A stretch of 64,000 nt of DNA from Cymodocea nodosa (Eukaryota; Streptophyta; Magnoliopsida; Alismatales; Cymodoceaceae): positions 1,074,001 through 1,138,000 of the forward strand of contig CM072335.1 in NCBI GenBank assembly GCA_036874045.1. The letters are read 5' to 3'. Positions 45,401 through 56,910 of this stretch are shown piece by piece. The translations under genes were made by a program, and so were the position numbers. Below the pieces are notes generated by a model. The model was not told where the DNA came from and made no database searches. It saw only the letters and a list, made by a program, of their open reading frames with translations. How positions within the stretch are numbered: the stretch's first letter is position 1; each line of letters begins with the position of its first letter.

Positions 45401-48400
45401 AAAACCACTCTAGAGCAAGACCATCAAAATGATAGGCAATAATGGTTACCTTCTGATCATCAAGAATGTGGTAGAAAGAGAAATACCTTTTGGCTTTGTA
45501 AATCTAAATTTTAGGGTCTTATGTCCCATCAAACTGTGGCATCTTCACAGCAATGAGCTTGAATTGGCAATCATCCATCCCTTGCACTTTGGTTTCTCTC
45601 CCACCTTGTAGTGGACTCAAGGTGCTACCTCTACTCAAGGCAGTCTCCAACATTTGCATTTGCTACCCCACATCCAACAACTCCCCTCCCATATACTATG
45701 ACAGGTCAGATATCTCTTGTCAAATGTTCTAGTTGACATCATCCATCCAAGAGTTAATAGTCTTCATTTTTCCTTCCAAACTCACTTGAAGTTCTCCCAA
45801 GGCCTCTCCAAGTAGACTCTTGAAAACTGCCATTTCCTTGGGCCTCATTTGGGTTTATAGATGAGGTGGCTCTTATACCAAATTGGTAGCCTCTACCAAC
45901 CTTGTACCTTGAGCCCACTATGACTTGGTTTGGACTAGCACCATTGTCTTCAAAGAAGGCAATTCTAGAAGAGAACGAGAATTATGGTGAGACACAAACA
46001 CAAATTATATTACTGCAAAAACACATGATAACAAAATGGAAGTAAAGTTCTAAAATAAAGGAAATTGGCAAATCCGTAAGAAACACAAGTCTAATTGATT
46101 GACCATGCCCCTCCCCAATCAGGAGGTGCTTGTTTATATTATTTAATACTACTAATATAGGGCATGTGAGATTCACATGCCCAATAACTAGACACATCCT
46201 CAGCTGCCAACTTTTTCATTTTCTGAGTCGACCATTTTTTCATCTTCCTCCCTAGATGCCTTGCCTCTTGTGTTTACCACCTCATTGTTAGTCCCATTCC
46301 ACTTGGTGTTAATTGGGTTCTCTTTCTAAAGTTCTAATGTACCATAATGATTTTTAATGTTTTTTAGTTACATTTAGTGACCTTAATGTTAAAATCTTGG
46401 CTATGCTACCACTCATCATGGTCATGAATGATAAAGTATGAATCATATACAACCAATAGATTTAACAATAAATGGGGATTCACATGCATATACAATACAT
46501 CATAAGTAGGAAGATCACAATAATCCAACAAGAAAATGGAGTTGTAGGCACTCATCTTATAATTTAGATATATCAACTCAAAATCTGTTAATGATAAAGA
46601 CTACATCTAAAATAAGCAATTACTTTTTTTTTGTAAACATTTGTTTTACATGCAATATTCACTATTGAAAGATTTTAAGTTAATGTATTTAGATCATTAG
46701 ATAAGCAACTACAAATATTTTAACTATGGATGCCTACAACAATATTAAGCTCATAATCCAATTAGTATGTGTTACTATAGGTCTGACTAAAAAATTAGTC
46801 AACAGCAAATAGTACACAAGTATGGCAACTATTGTACCTTCCAAATAATCTCATCAAGGCTTAGGCATATCCGTCCATATTTGTCAAGAAAGAGACGTTC
46901 AGTTGGAATTTTCCCACAGACATCCTTCACAGATGATGTTATAACAAAGATCACTTCTGCCACTTCATCCAAAAAGATATCAGAAAAAACAAGCATATGG
47001 ATTTGGAACATTTGAGAAATAATGGTGTGATTTCTCACGGAAATAAACGACAACTATTTTGTAATGCTCAACTAACCATAAAAAGGTAAATTTTCTATTG
47101 TAATTCAATAATCACACATGATCAGATCAGAAGAAAGTTAATTAGCTTTAACTTAGATTTTGTGATGCTGCAAGTATTTATGACTATCCTGTGTCTTTCT
47201 TTAAAGTGATTTTCATTCAGCTTGTGAAGTCACAGGTATGACAAACAAACACTTGCAAGTATAGTAATTTGTTAAGAAATGAATTCTAAATGGGTGGTAG
47301 AACACTTAATCGATGCACATTTATAAAAAGATTCATACATGCAAGTTCGTCATACTCGTCCTTGCCAACAACATAAACACTAACATCCCCAAGCATTGTG
47401 TAGACAATATAAACTGACCTGAAATATCAGATTGATTAGTTCATTTATAGCTATAACAGATGATGTGTATCAAAGTAAAGGGAGAAACCACATACTTATG
47501 TGAAGCAACAAAAAGCTCTTCATTTTTTGCACCCTTGAGATTTTCTGCTCCAAGTTTTACTAGGAAAGATCGCCAATGTAGGCGCTCCTCTGCAGGTACT
47601 CCATGGAATCTGCTAAACAAGGACATGGAATGGTGATTTTTTTTATTTGTTAATATAATGCATGCTAGTGTTCATACTATTAAAATAAAGGAGAAAAACT
47701 GTTTCTACCATTTTTCTGTTCCAACTTTACCTGTAATAAGATTTCAAATCCCAAGCTTACCTTTTAAGGAACAAATCTCTAAACTTCTGCACATCAAACC
47801 ACATAGCATGTTGAACTTCCTTCCTTTTATGATCTTTAATGATTATGATTAGTATAAATTTAACATTTTTATGACGATTAAGTTTTCATTTAGTTTCTTG
47901 CAATGACATGAAATCTCTGTTTAATATACTTGGATAATCATAAAATTATGAAATAAATAATTTTTTTGAAGAACCACTTAATGAAATTGTTTTTCTTATG
48001 GTTATAAATTAAAAAATTCATTCACTGGATTAAATACTTGACATGGACATGCCAATGCTAGTGTTATTTATTAATAAATATATGAAATGAAGTTAATCAC
48101 TGAATTTTGATTCAAAGGTAAATGAAGAGACGCATCCAAATTATGCATGTTTTGAATAATTCATGCATGTATTTCACATGGAAAGCACATCCGAATTTGC
48201 AGGATAGAGAATAATTTTAAACAAAATTTATTGATGACATTAGCAAACACTATAATTTTGGAGATAGGTAACCAATTGTATATATACAAAATATTTCACA
48301 AAGAGAAACTACACTATAGATAGAGAGTGGAATTGTTGTCTTAAGCATGGTACATTTCTAATATGATATTTTTAGATTTTATTAAAATAAAAAGTGAAAA

Positions 48401-50606
48401 TTGTTGTTATAGGTACTCACAACATTTTTGTTGTGGGTATCTAATCTAAGCCATTAATCTTTTTCCGGTGACGAAACACACGTTCACTCACTCCCACTCC
48501 CATTCACCATTCGCAAACATCATGAATCGCACAACCTCTCCAATTCACAGACATGTGTTGTCTCATCACTTCCAATCACACCCCTACCTTATACATGAAT
48601 CACACATCTCACCTTGCTAAATAGTATACAAAGATCAAATTCAGTATGCTGTTTTGGACAACCCAAAATAAAAAATTTTATAGGTGCCTACAGCAAAAAT
48701 GACCTTAAATAAAAATGATAATTCTTAAGCAAAGACGATACCAAATAAATGGTCCCAAGTGGTGATTTGTGCCATAGGCTCTCAAATGGGAATTCACTTT
48801 TCCCATATAGTGATTTTGCTTCCATGCACCCCATAAACATTATAAAAAGAGAGATCAACTTTATTGAAGAAGAAAAGAAGGGCCAATAGCTTATGACCTC
48901 CTTCACTATGAGCCATGTATCCCTAATAGCCATCTAGTTTTGACAACGATGGATTCTTCAATCATCATTGAAAATTTGTGTTTTATTATAAAGCAAGTTT
49001 TTCATTCTCTCCTTAAAGCCCACAACAAGTACAAGTAAAGCTCAACAAAGTAGCATGGAGGGAGGGTCAATCAAATAGGGGTGATGAGGGCAAAAGAACT
49101 TTAGATGTAGAATGTCTATATTATGGTCAAATTCCCAAGCTTGGGAGTTAGAGAAAGGCATATCCTTAAAGTAGCCATAATCTTTTCCCCTTTTGTTTCT
49201 TTTTTAAAAGGAAATCCAATGGAACTGCATGAGTTTTGTAGTAAAGAAATTTCAACATGAAATTTGAAATCCAATACTATAGATCAATTTTGGTTTCAAA
49301 GAACAAAGATTCATGCAAGATTTTAATTTATTCCCTCTTCTAGGGAGGTGGAGGCAAGTTGAATGCCTAATGGTTTCATTACTTTGGAAAAACTTACTAG
49401 ATTAGACTCTTCTTGTGTATTTTCCACATCTATTAATTCTAGAGAACCTTGGGAAAACTTACTAGATTATTTCTTCCTTCCATTGAAAATCAAATGACGT
49501 AGAATGTAATGTAGGATATAAAGCATGAGCATATGCAAAAAGTTAATATTGTTGAGATGTATATGCTTAAATGGATGAGTGATGATACTATAAAGGATAA
49601 ACTTAAAAACAATTTTATTGGGAATAAAGTAAGAGTTGCACCTAGTGAAGATAAAAGAAAATCAACTTAGTTAATTTGGTCATATCCTTAGGAAACCAAG
49701 GAACACATCAGTTAAGAGAGAAGAAACAATTAGTGTACAAAAAAAATTAAAAGAAATAGAGGTAAGCCTAAAACTACTTGATTAGGAATTGTAAGAATAG
49801 ATTTAAATTTATATAATCTATGAACCCTTACAACCATGAACTACCCAAGGTGAGCAGGTTGTCTTGAAAAGAAAAATTCAGGAGGCAGGCACATGAAAAA
49901 ATGCCCACCATATAAACATTTAATCCACCATGCTACCCTCATGCTCCAACAGTCCTTAAGCCAACAACAAATGTCTACAAATTTGAGAAAAGGTGTATAG
50001 CAAACAAGACACCCAAGCAAAGTCCCATGATGCCCATGGGAAGACAAGGAGGCAAATCTGCTTGCTCCCTAACACTTAGCCGTGCACTATCAGCCTCACT
50101 ACTAACATTCCCTAGACATCGACTACCATGATGCCCAACCCCATCACAAATTCAGTGGCACACAGGATCTCAGTGGCCACTTGCTTTATGCCCGAATCTC
50201 TATGGCAGAATAGCCATTGATTTGATCTCCACCAGGCATCTGCCCTCTCTCGACTTTCCTCCCTCCTCCAACCATCCCTGAATTCAGATTTGAAGAAGGG
50301 GACGCGCATGTGCTTCGAGGAGTCACGCCAGCCTCCTTCAATGGAGATCGAGACATCGAAAGTTCACTAGCAGATATGGAACTTTCGAAAGGGAATTCGA
50401 AATTTACAGTTCGAATGCAATCTTGATATGGAACTTTCTAGTAAAGACTGAAATTGAACCTAGGAGTAGAGTAGAAAACCAGCTAAATAATCCATCCAGG
50501 CTCCAGCTGAGACCAGATCTGAAGGTTCAAAGGCGGAGGGGATGCAGACGTACCGCTCGACGAGTATATTCCCGTCGTGATTGGAGAACAAAACCGCTAG
50601 CAGCAT
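39452..50606 (-). CDS. LOLITA: LOLITA, longin-like small subunit of the TPLATE/TSET adaptor complex
   Basis: Five exons in transcript order: 50606-50554, 47609-47496, 47418-47339, 46962-46838, 39523-39452. The sum is 444 nt (147 residues); all sites are GT-AG and phases agree. The protein starts [19 protein letters not shown] and continues through [40 protein letters not shown] and [20 protein letters not shown] to LRLKPPT-type C-terminal residues. This is the plant-conserved SNARE-like/longin protein known in Arabidopsis as At1g15370, the sigma/zeta-like subunit of the TPLATE complex. That complex acts with clathrin at the plasma membrane. The last exon ([20 protein letters not shown]) is separated by a 7.3-kb intron holding a Ty3/gypsy element. 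Exon 3 ends CTTGCAT|GTATGA, and only the acceptor GATGAAG|TGGCAG restores the family sequence DELALAEVIF. Confidence 0.9.
39784..39864. repeat. 27-bp tandem repeat, three imperfect copies
   Basis: Units at 39784-39810, 39811-39837 and 39838-39864 share the pattern G.GCATTTGTGTTCAACGAG followed by AAGAA. It lies in the last intron of LOLITA. The period is a multiple of three, but I see no reason to think it is translated. Confidence 0.7.
40091..40158. repeat. C15/G11 inverted repeat (foldback)
   Basis: AGTCAACC (40091-40098) and GGTTGACT (40151-40158) are perfect inverted copies. Between them lie a run of 15 C (40108-40122) and a run of 11 G (40142-40152), which can pair as a hairpin or form i-motif/G-quadruplex structures. 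It lies in the last LOLITA intron. Confidence 0.75.
40859..41313 (-). repeat. 3' LTR of the Ty3/gypsy element
   Basis: About 455 bp, aligned end to end with the copy at 45884-46344 (shared stretches include CACAAACACAAATTATATTA and TCATCTTCCTCCCTAGATGC). Its inner end abuts the polypurine tract. Confidence 0.92.
41315..41328 (-). other. Polypurine tract of the Ty3/gypsy element
   Basis: Minus-strand GAGAGGGGGAGAAG, one base from the inner end of the 3' LTR, as expected for plus-strand priming. Confidence 0.85.
41900..42600 (-). pseudogene. Integrase relic of the Ty3/gypsy element
   Basis: The longest intact piece (42075-42335) reads [20 protein letters not shown] and [20 protein letters not shown]. 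This matches the Ty3/gypsy integrase core (consensus-like SKYAHFIPLKHPYTA and SIVSDRD). It contains the second catalytic Asp in VSDQD. The reading frame is broken on both sides. Confidence 0.85.
42900..43900 (-). pseudogene. Reverse transcriptase/RNase H relic of the Ty3/gypsy element
   Basis: A broken frame encodes [13 protein letters not shown] around 43470-43510, the position of the conserved FFDDILIYS motif. Both catalytic aspartates are changed to asparagine (AAC AAT, complement of 43491-43496). The segment at 42937-43149 ([20 protein letters not shown], then FEIECDA) is the start of the RNase H domain. Numerous stops are present. Confidence 0.85.
44200..45833 (-). pseudogene. Gag relic of the Ty3/gypsy element
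   Basis: The gag start is likely at 45833 ([20 protein letters not shown]). Further on, [20 protein letters not shown] and [11 protein letters not shown] match the plant gypsy capsid region. [14 protein letters not shown] is the nucleocapsid zinc knuckle. Several in-frame stops break it. The zinc-knuckle part is tandemly duplicated. Confidence 0.85.
44571..45020 (-). repeat. 224-bp tandem duplication inside gag
   Basis: The phrase GGATACTTCCAAG followed by GATGAGTCTCCAATAT recurs with a spacing of 224 bp (44597 and 44821). The similarity continues through the zinc knuckle and downstream to about 44795 and 45020. The two copies have diverged at scattered sites. Confidence 0.85.
45868..45880 (-). 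other. Primer binding site (tRNA-Met type)
   Basis: Minus-strand TGGTATAAGAGCC, three bases inside the 5' LTR. It differs by one base from the plant initiator-tRNA-Met primer site TGGTATCAGAGCC. Confidence 0.88.
45884..46344 (-). repeat. 5' LTR of the Ty3/gypsy element
   Basis: About 461 bp; begins TGGTAG and ends GTACCA on the plus strand, followed directly by the target duplication TAATG. Confidence 0.92.
49551..49815 (+). pseudogene. RTE-type LINE 3' end relic
   Basis: The frame from 49551 reads [20 protein letters not shown], then [10 protein letters not shown], and later RGKPKTT with stops between. This follows the C-terminal region of plant RTE-clade LINE polyproteins (MRMLRWM..., VAPIE.K, RGRP..TW). 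Only the last about 265 bp are recognisable. It lies antisense within intron 1 of LOLITA. Confidence 0.75.
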
Positions 50607-52550
50607 CCTGCTCCCTTGCCTTCTTGCTGATTTGTACCTTTCTCGTCGTCCTCGCCCGCTCTCCCGGTGCCGGAAGGAGAAGAAAATGTCGTCGCCCTTC
50701 CACGGCGGAGGGGAAAGTGGAATCGAAATTTTAATACACCACTTTTTTTTTTCTTATACGTATAGAAATCAAAATAAATTTTTTTATAAAAATTAACGTG
50801 TTTGTAAAAATAATTTATTTTATCACATGAAAGTTAATGTACGATGATCTTTTTAACAAATATGAGTATATATTTATTAATAAATATATTAATGATAAAG
50901 ATCAAATACTACATTACTATATATTTATTTGAAAATAGTTTTTCTTTTGCCCATGGTAAATCATGGGGTGTCCGTTTAATGATAAAGGTTTTTATTATTA
51001 TCGTTGATTAAAAATGACAGGGTACATAAAACAACGATAGAACGAATGTATCTATGAATAATGTAGGTTATGTGATTTACGAGACTTATGCAGTTCATGA
51101 GAGGAAGAAAATGGTTACGTGAGAGGCAAGAAAATGAAGACGGTGAAATAGATAGTTCGAGAATAAATGATCATATAATAAGAGGTGAGAGAACAAAGGT
51201 AATGCAAGAAAGGAAGGGACTTGCTACGTAAATGTTATTACGTAGAAATTGTTGAGTTATTACGTAAGTTGAAGATTGTTAGGTTATTATTACGTAAGTG
51301 ATTTAAATGTTTGATTGTGAAGAACAAAGTCATGTAAAACCTATGCAAATAAAATAAAATAAAATAAAAAGTGATGACGAAGGCAGGAGGCAATAGTCAT
51401 GCGTGCATAAAACAAAAGGTTATGTAAAAAGCAAGGAAGTGGATTCTGCAAGTGGTTAAATCATTTGATTGCGAAGAGAAAGGATTGTGCAGAGTCAATG
51501 CAGAAGATGTGGAAAAGACGATGATGTAGAAAATCATGTATGTGTGAGATGAAATTGTACAAGAGGCAAGGAGTAGAGAGAGTATACAAGGTTGTGTATA
51601 AATCTTCACCCTTAATCGATAATAATATAATGAATCTATATCATTAAATCTGCAAAATCAATCATAAGATATTAATTGTGTGGTAGTAGAGATATGTAAA
51701 ATTAACTTGCAAATCTTGAAGTTGCCAGAGGCATCTACAAATATCTCATGTTTAATAGGTAATTTAACCCTTAAAATATAACTGTACCATTCTTATACTC
51801 CGTTTGCAGGCATTTTTTGTTAAAACATAAAATAATAGAAAATGGTGGAAATGATAAAAGATGAAAATGACAGGATATAACAAAAATATGGTAGTATTTT
51901 ACACTAGAGGAAATGACGAAAAATCAAAATAAGATATTTGTGTAGTTATAGGAAGTGATAAGAAATTAAAAGTTAATATATTTTTTTAAATATTAAATAA
52001 TAAATTAGAAAAAATATATATATTATTTTTGAAAAATATTATTTTAGAATACAAACAATAGTATATATTAAAATTTCAAGGAAGACAAATGTAACATGTA
52101 AAATAATATATTTGCAATTAACATTGCAAGTATGATTCATTATAACTCAATTTTTTTCAAAAATATTACATGTTATATATTATTTCTTTCTCACATAAAA
52201 TACGTAATTTGTTCGTATAATTGATTGACTAATTTATTTATTTGTTCTACACTCAATGTATACCATCTTTAGGTGGATCATCAACATTTACTTTAAGTAA
52301 TTCATTTGCAAGATTTTTAAGTAAATTTTGTTGATACGTTCTTTTAATGAAATTGTGGAGAAGAAAATATATTAAAATAATTTTTACTTATTGTATTAAA
52401 CAAAAATTATATATATCATTGTAAAATAGCAAACTAATGTTTAATCATTCTAAATGTATACTTAATCATGTTTTTCAACTATAAATATTTATAATTAAAA
52501 TTCTCTACTGTACTATTGAGAAGTCAGTTTTGATCATACTCTAATAAATG
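50607..52550. other. Spacer upstream of LOLITA; no gene seen
   Basis: LOLITA promoter and leader near 50607-50730 (GC-richer), then AT-rich spacer. Four TACGTA palindromes lie at 51225, 51239, 51261 and 51291. No coding sequence is recognisable. Confidence 0.45.
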
Positions 52551-52559
52551 ATAATGAAT

Positions 52560-53310
52560 ACTTTGAAATAGATAAAGGAATTCTAAGTAACTTGAAAAAC
52601 CTACATCTACCAAATAAAACCTACCCATACAATATTTTCAACAATTACTACTTAATACAATTTAATATTAAATTAGAAATACATTAACGTTATGAGTAAT
52701 GTTATACTAATGAAACTTTAAACAAATTTGATCAAGAAGTAGTATCTTGCAATATTCAAGTGTCTATAGTTAATTTTTCTCATCCTATAATAATATAATT
52801 GATTTCCATATCAAAATTATAAGTTACAAAAACATTTTATGTCAATTCTTCTTTTCTATTTTTAAATCTAGCATTTTCTTCTCTAAAAATTATGACCTTG
52901 ATATATGTACCATCGATAGTCCTAGTGCAAATCTAAGTAAAAAAATTTAAATAACATCAATTCCATAACAAATACTATTAATAAATTAATATATATATAT
53001 AATGTAATGAATATATTATCTTAAAATATGAGAAAACATTTACATTATTTTAAATCCTACTTAATGTTGACGATAAAGATTTAACTAAAAGTATATGATG
53101 TAATTTGATTATAACATTTACCATCTTATTGAAGTACTACTTATTTAAGCAAATTGATAAAAACACTCACTTGTAATGTCATATTGTTGATCCTAAGTAA
53201 TTGCAACAAGAAAAATTATTAATTTCTTTCAACACTTCTATTATTTTGCATTATTTCCTCTTTTCTAAACAAGTCACAAAATTAAATGAAAACATGTTGA
53301 CTCATGTGAT
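52560..53310 (-). pseudogene. PIF/Harbinger transposase relic
   Basis: Reading the minus strand from about 52930, TIDGTYIKVIIFREENARFK followed by NRKEELT and, after a stop, NVFVTYNFDMEINYIIIG matches the DDE nuclease of plant HARBI1-like transposases (consensus-like LDGTYI, Y/FRNRK, TNVL, YVLPGWEG). Further upstream (to about 53310), the reading FCDLFRKEE and NRSVERN resembles the N-terminal part of the same proteins. The stops stand mostly where Gln, Arg or Trp codons are expected. Confidence 0.75.
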
Positions 53311-56100
53311 ATATTTTTTGACAATTGTTTGATTGACAAGATATGAAAGAATATAACAATCTATTAATATAATCTTATCCTTTTTTAATATATATTCATT
53401 TGATTATTTGAAAAATAACAACATTTATAAGGAAATTTACTATTGTCTGGTATATTTGTGCAACTAACATCAATCATTATCACTCATATTCTTCATTATT
53501 CTATGTATGGATGATGACTACTTGCCAAAATAAATAATCAACATATAACATAATAACTATTTTAACAATTAACATGAATATACTTTTCATTTCAACAATT
53601 CAACATGAATATATAAGCTATTTTAATAATTTATCATAAAAGCATACGAAGTTAATATAATACCTAACATAAAATTACAACAATTTCAACCTAAGTGAAT
53701 GTCAACAATACATGTTTAAACATAAAATATGCAACAACAAATATAACAAGAATATCAATTCAACAACACTAGTCCAACAATAAACATAACAACTTAAAGT
53801 TTTACATTTTCCTTGAAATTGTCTTAACCACTCTTAACTCACATTTTATTATTCTTTAGAGATAGAAAAATAACATTCTTCACTTAGACAGACGAGTAGC
53901 GTCGATATCACTTGAAAGCGAAGCAACGTCAATCGCATCTAGAGAAGCTAAGCAGTGAGAGTAGTGGAACTTAGGGCATGACTTGGAGCTCCTAAAGAAG
54001 TCAATCATAAGAGGAAAAGAAGTTGGAAGCAACGATCGTCTACAGTGGTCCAGAATAATAGGTGAAAGTCGCAAGCTCACGATGGATGCTGAAAGAAGTC
54101 AAGAGAAATTTTCAAATGAGGGGAGGTTAGAAATTATTAGGCAGTAAAGGTAATTTTAAGTATTTATATGTTGGGTAAAATTTAATTTTCTTTTCTTTTA
54201 AATATTATATCGTACACTAACTTCCCTCGAATGTCTACTCTCCAACAGTAAGTAAGATAAGGTGACATTCTTGAAGAGAGGATGTGCTTTTGATTAATTA
54301 CAAACGATGTCATGAGTACTTGATTGTTTCCAAAGGGCTGGGGATGCATGATTTTTCCTTGTTAGAATAATGGAATCCCATGTTCAGAAATTGTGAGTTG
54401 ACATGGAATGTGTCTGGGTTGTACTAAAATCAGCCTATGAATGACATAAACTAGGCTGAGTGATGGAATGCTAAATTTTTTTAATATTGTCCAACTACGA
54501 ATGATATAAACATGTGTTAGCACCTTTCTCACTACTACGGGAAGCTAATCCAAGCATGCCAACTATGAATGATATAAATAAATGCATTAGCAGCAATTAT
54601 TATCCATCTCTTCATTATTAATTCTTATGTTCTTATGATTATTTATGGCAATGCTACACCAATTTGGCAATAATGTTTCAGTAATTTGAAAAAAGAAAAG
54701 GTACCGTTTGAAATGCCAATGATGACAATTTGAAAATGAAAATTATGGTTGAAGGATGACAAGGAAAAGTAAGAAAAAAAAAAAAACTTAACTACTAGAT
54801 TTCATGTTTAAAAAATGAGTTTTTTTAAACATTCATATTGAATCTAGTAATTTCAGAATTGTTGGGGAATCAGGATTTAATATGTAATACCCAGCACAAG
54901 TTTGAAAACTTGCACAATTTATTGAAAGAAATAATATTTGTAGTTTTTAAATATAAAAATAACAATTATTATAAAAAAAACCATTTATTACTAATTTTTA
55001 AAATATATAAAGATCTAATTATATTATTATATAGCATGTTAATTGATTAATGTAAGTAATAAATTCATTGATTAATTATATTTTGACTAATTACCTCAAT
55101 TCATTAATTAAAAACTTCATCGATAAATTAATTATATTATATTATTATTATAAATAAATATAAATTTCAATTCTATTATCTACACAAATATTTGAATTTT
55201 AATTTTCGTCAAATTTCTGAACGTGCATAAACATTTGAATTATGAATTCTATTTTCGTCAAATTTTATAAAATTTAAATTCTATTAAATTCAATTTTACT
55301 TACACAAAACAGACGTTAAATGTCAAGTATACTTTTATCATAACTTAACAATATTGTATACTAAGACATGCTATTAGTCTCTAAATGATTTCCATTCTTT
55401 AGTAGTGTTTTCTATAAGGATGGCAACACTACATTTCCATTTGGTATGCTATGGAGAATCAAAACTGTAAGGCCAAAAATCAAAGTTTAATTTTATGTGG
55501 CTATACTTACGTACATATTCATGGCGGTCTTTCAATAAGTCGACATAGACTATATATATATCTATGAAAATTTTTCAAATAATTAGGGTTAGATTTCATG
55601 TTGGTAATTTGAGGTATTACATGAACACTGTTGCATGCTCAAAGATTAAAATCACATGCACGAATCCTCCTCCTGTGCATTTTGAAAGAATACGAACGTT
55701 AAAAACTAAAATACATTGAAATTGTGTGACTAAAACTAAAACAAGAAATTATAATAGTGAAACTGTTAAATGCCATTAATCCACAATTAAGATGAAAGAC
55801 CTCAAATTATAAAGATAAGATCTGACCTCTTTATTTTTATACATAGCATTCTAGAGAGAGGTATTTTATTTGATAGGCAAGCATCAGGACATCCTTTTCT
55901 TTTGTTTTACAATTGTTTCATATTCCAAGGATGTTCATCTTCAAACCCTTCTCATGTTATCTCTCCATTGCTATCTAACGAGCATGAATGGGGTTTTTTT
56001 TTTTTCATTCATTCAAAGAAAATATGCAACATCTTTCTCAATGTAACTTTCAACGGGAATAATGTAGGTGGTATGATAAAACATATATTTGTCTTATTCT
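53311..56100. other. AT-rich spacer; no gene seen
   Basis: Very AT-rich. The phrase CTATGAATGATATAAA recurs with small changes at about 54435, 54497 and 54563. A GC-richer patch at 53880-54090 has only short frames without recognisable content. The outer parts of the Harbinger element may reach into this region, but no termini were identified. Confidence 0.4.
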
Positions 56101-56169
56101 TATAAAAAGGACTCAAGAGAGAAGTGGATGCCATCTTGGGTCATGTCAATATTAATTTGAAGATTAATA

Positions 56170-56718
56170 TTGAACGATCTATTGTTCAATTTGAGTATGC
56201 TACTGCAATTGGATCTTTGATGTGCATTAGGTATTGTAATGATATAGAAACAACAAATGAGAACAAAATTAAGGAAATTAATTTCAATTTCACCTTTCTC
56301 TAACATACAAACAAGGATTAGGATGATTATCAGTGCATCATTTATTTAACTAGTGTAGAACATTGGAAGGCATTGGATAGAAAATTTTAATAATTTCCAT
56401 CTGATTGTATTGGAAGGACATACCATTTCTAGTTGGAAAATAAAGAATGATTCACAATTCTAGGTAGACTTTTATCCCAAGTAGGTTTTATTTCTCAGTC
56501 AAGGAAGAAATATTCCCATATCTGCTGTCAACGATGGAGTATGAGTTCATTGCTTTCAAAGTAATGGAAAATATGGTTGAATGGATCAAGAATTTAATCT
56601 TGTGGCATGGTCTTATATATACCTCTTTCTGATTGTCGACCATTGTGATAGTGAAGTCATTTATATATGAAGGGCTTACATAATTTGTATCTACAATGGT
56701 GAGACTGATTAAACGCAC

Positions 56719-56753
<35 letters not shown>

Positions 56754-56910
56754 AAGCAATTGATACATGAAGATACCATGGCCAGCATCTATGGGAGATC
56801 AAGTAAAAACTTGGTTGATTCTTTTGCTAAAACTTTCTCCAAGGGAGATGATAAATAGGGTGTCAAATGAAACATGCCTGAATTAATTTTCACCGGTGGT
56901 CATAACCTAA
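56170..56910 (+). pseudogene. Ty1/copia RNase H relic
   Basis: Broken frames read FEYATAIGSLM (near 56190), LLSTMEYEFIAFKVMENMVE (near 56530) and, after the AT microsatellite, a stretch ending LVDSFAKTFSKGD (near 56815-56850). These match the order at the end of Ty1/copia pol (YASAIGSLMY, LSTMEAEYMA, ADPLTKGL). A purine-rich run AAAGGGGAAGAA near 56946 may be the polypurine tract, which would place a decayed LTR after it. Confidence 0.8.
56722..56751. repeat. (AT)n microsatellite
   Basis: About 15 uninterrupted AT units within the Ty1/copia relic. Confidence 0.9.

Larger units (their letters stand above)
40859..46344 (-). mobile_element. Full-length degenerate Ty3/gypsy LTR retrotransposon
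   Basis: Direct LTRs (40859-41313 and 45884-46344) start TGGTA and end TACCA (the left copy's end has mutated to TATTA). They are flanked by a perfect 5-bp target duplication TAATG at 40854-40858 and 46345-46349. The element reads on the minus strand: 5' LTR, tRNA-Met-type primer binding site, gag, reverse transcriptase, RNase H, integrase, polypurine tract, 3' LTR. All reading frames carry stops and shifts and the reverse transcriptase active site is lost, so it cannot move itself. It sits in intron 4 of LOLITA in the same orientation as the gene. The LTRs differ at many sites, mostly transitions, so the insertion is old. Confidence 0.93.

Noticed and set aside
48688-48933. 81-codon minus frame in LOLITA intron 1
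   Set aside because: It has weak resemblance to LINE tails in wording only; no motif could be confirmed.
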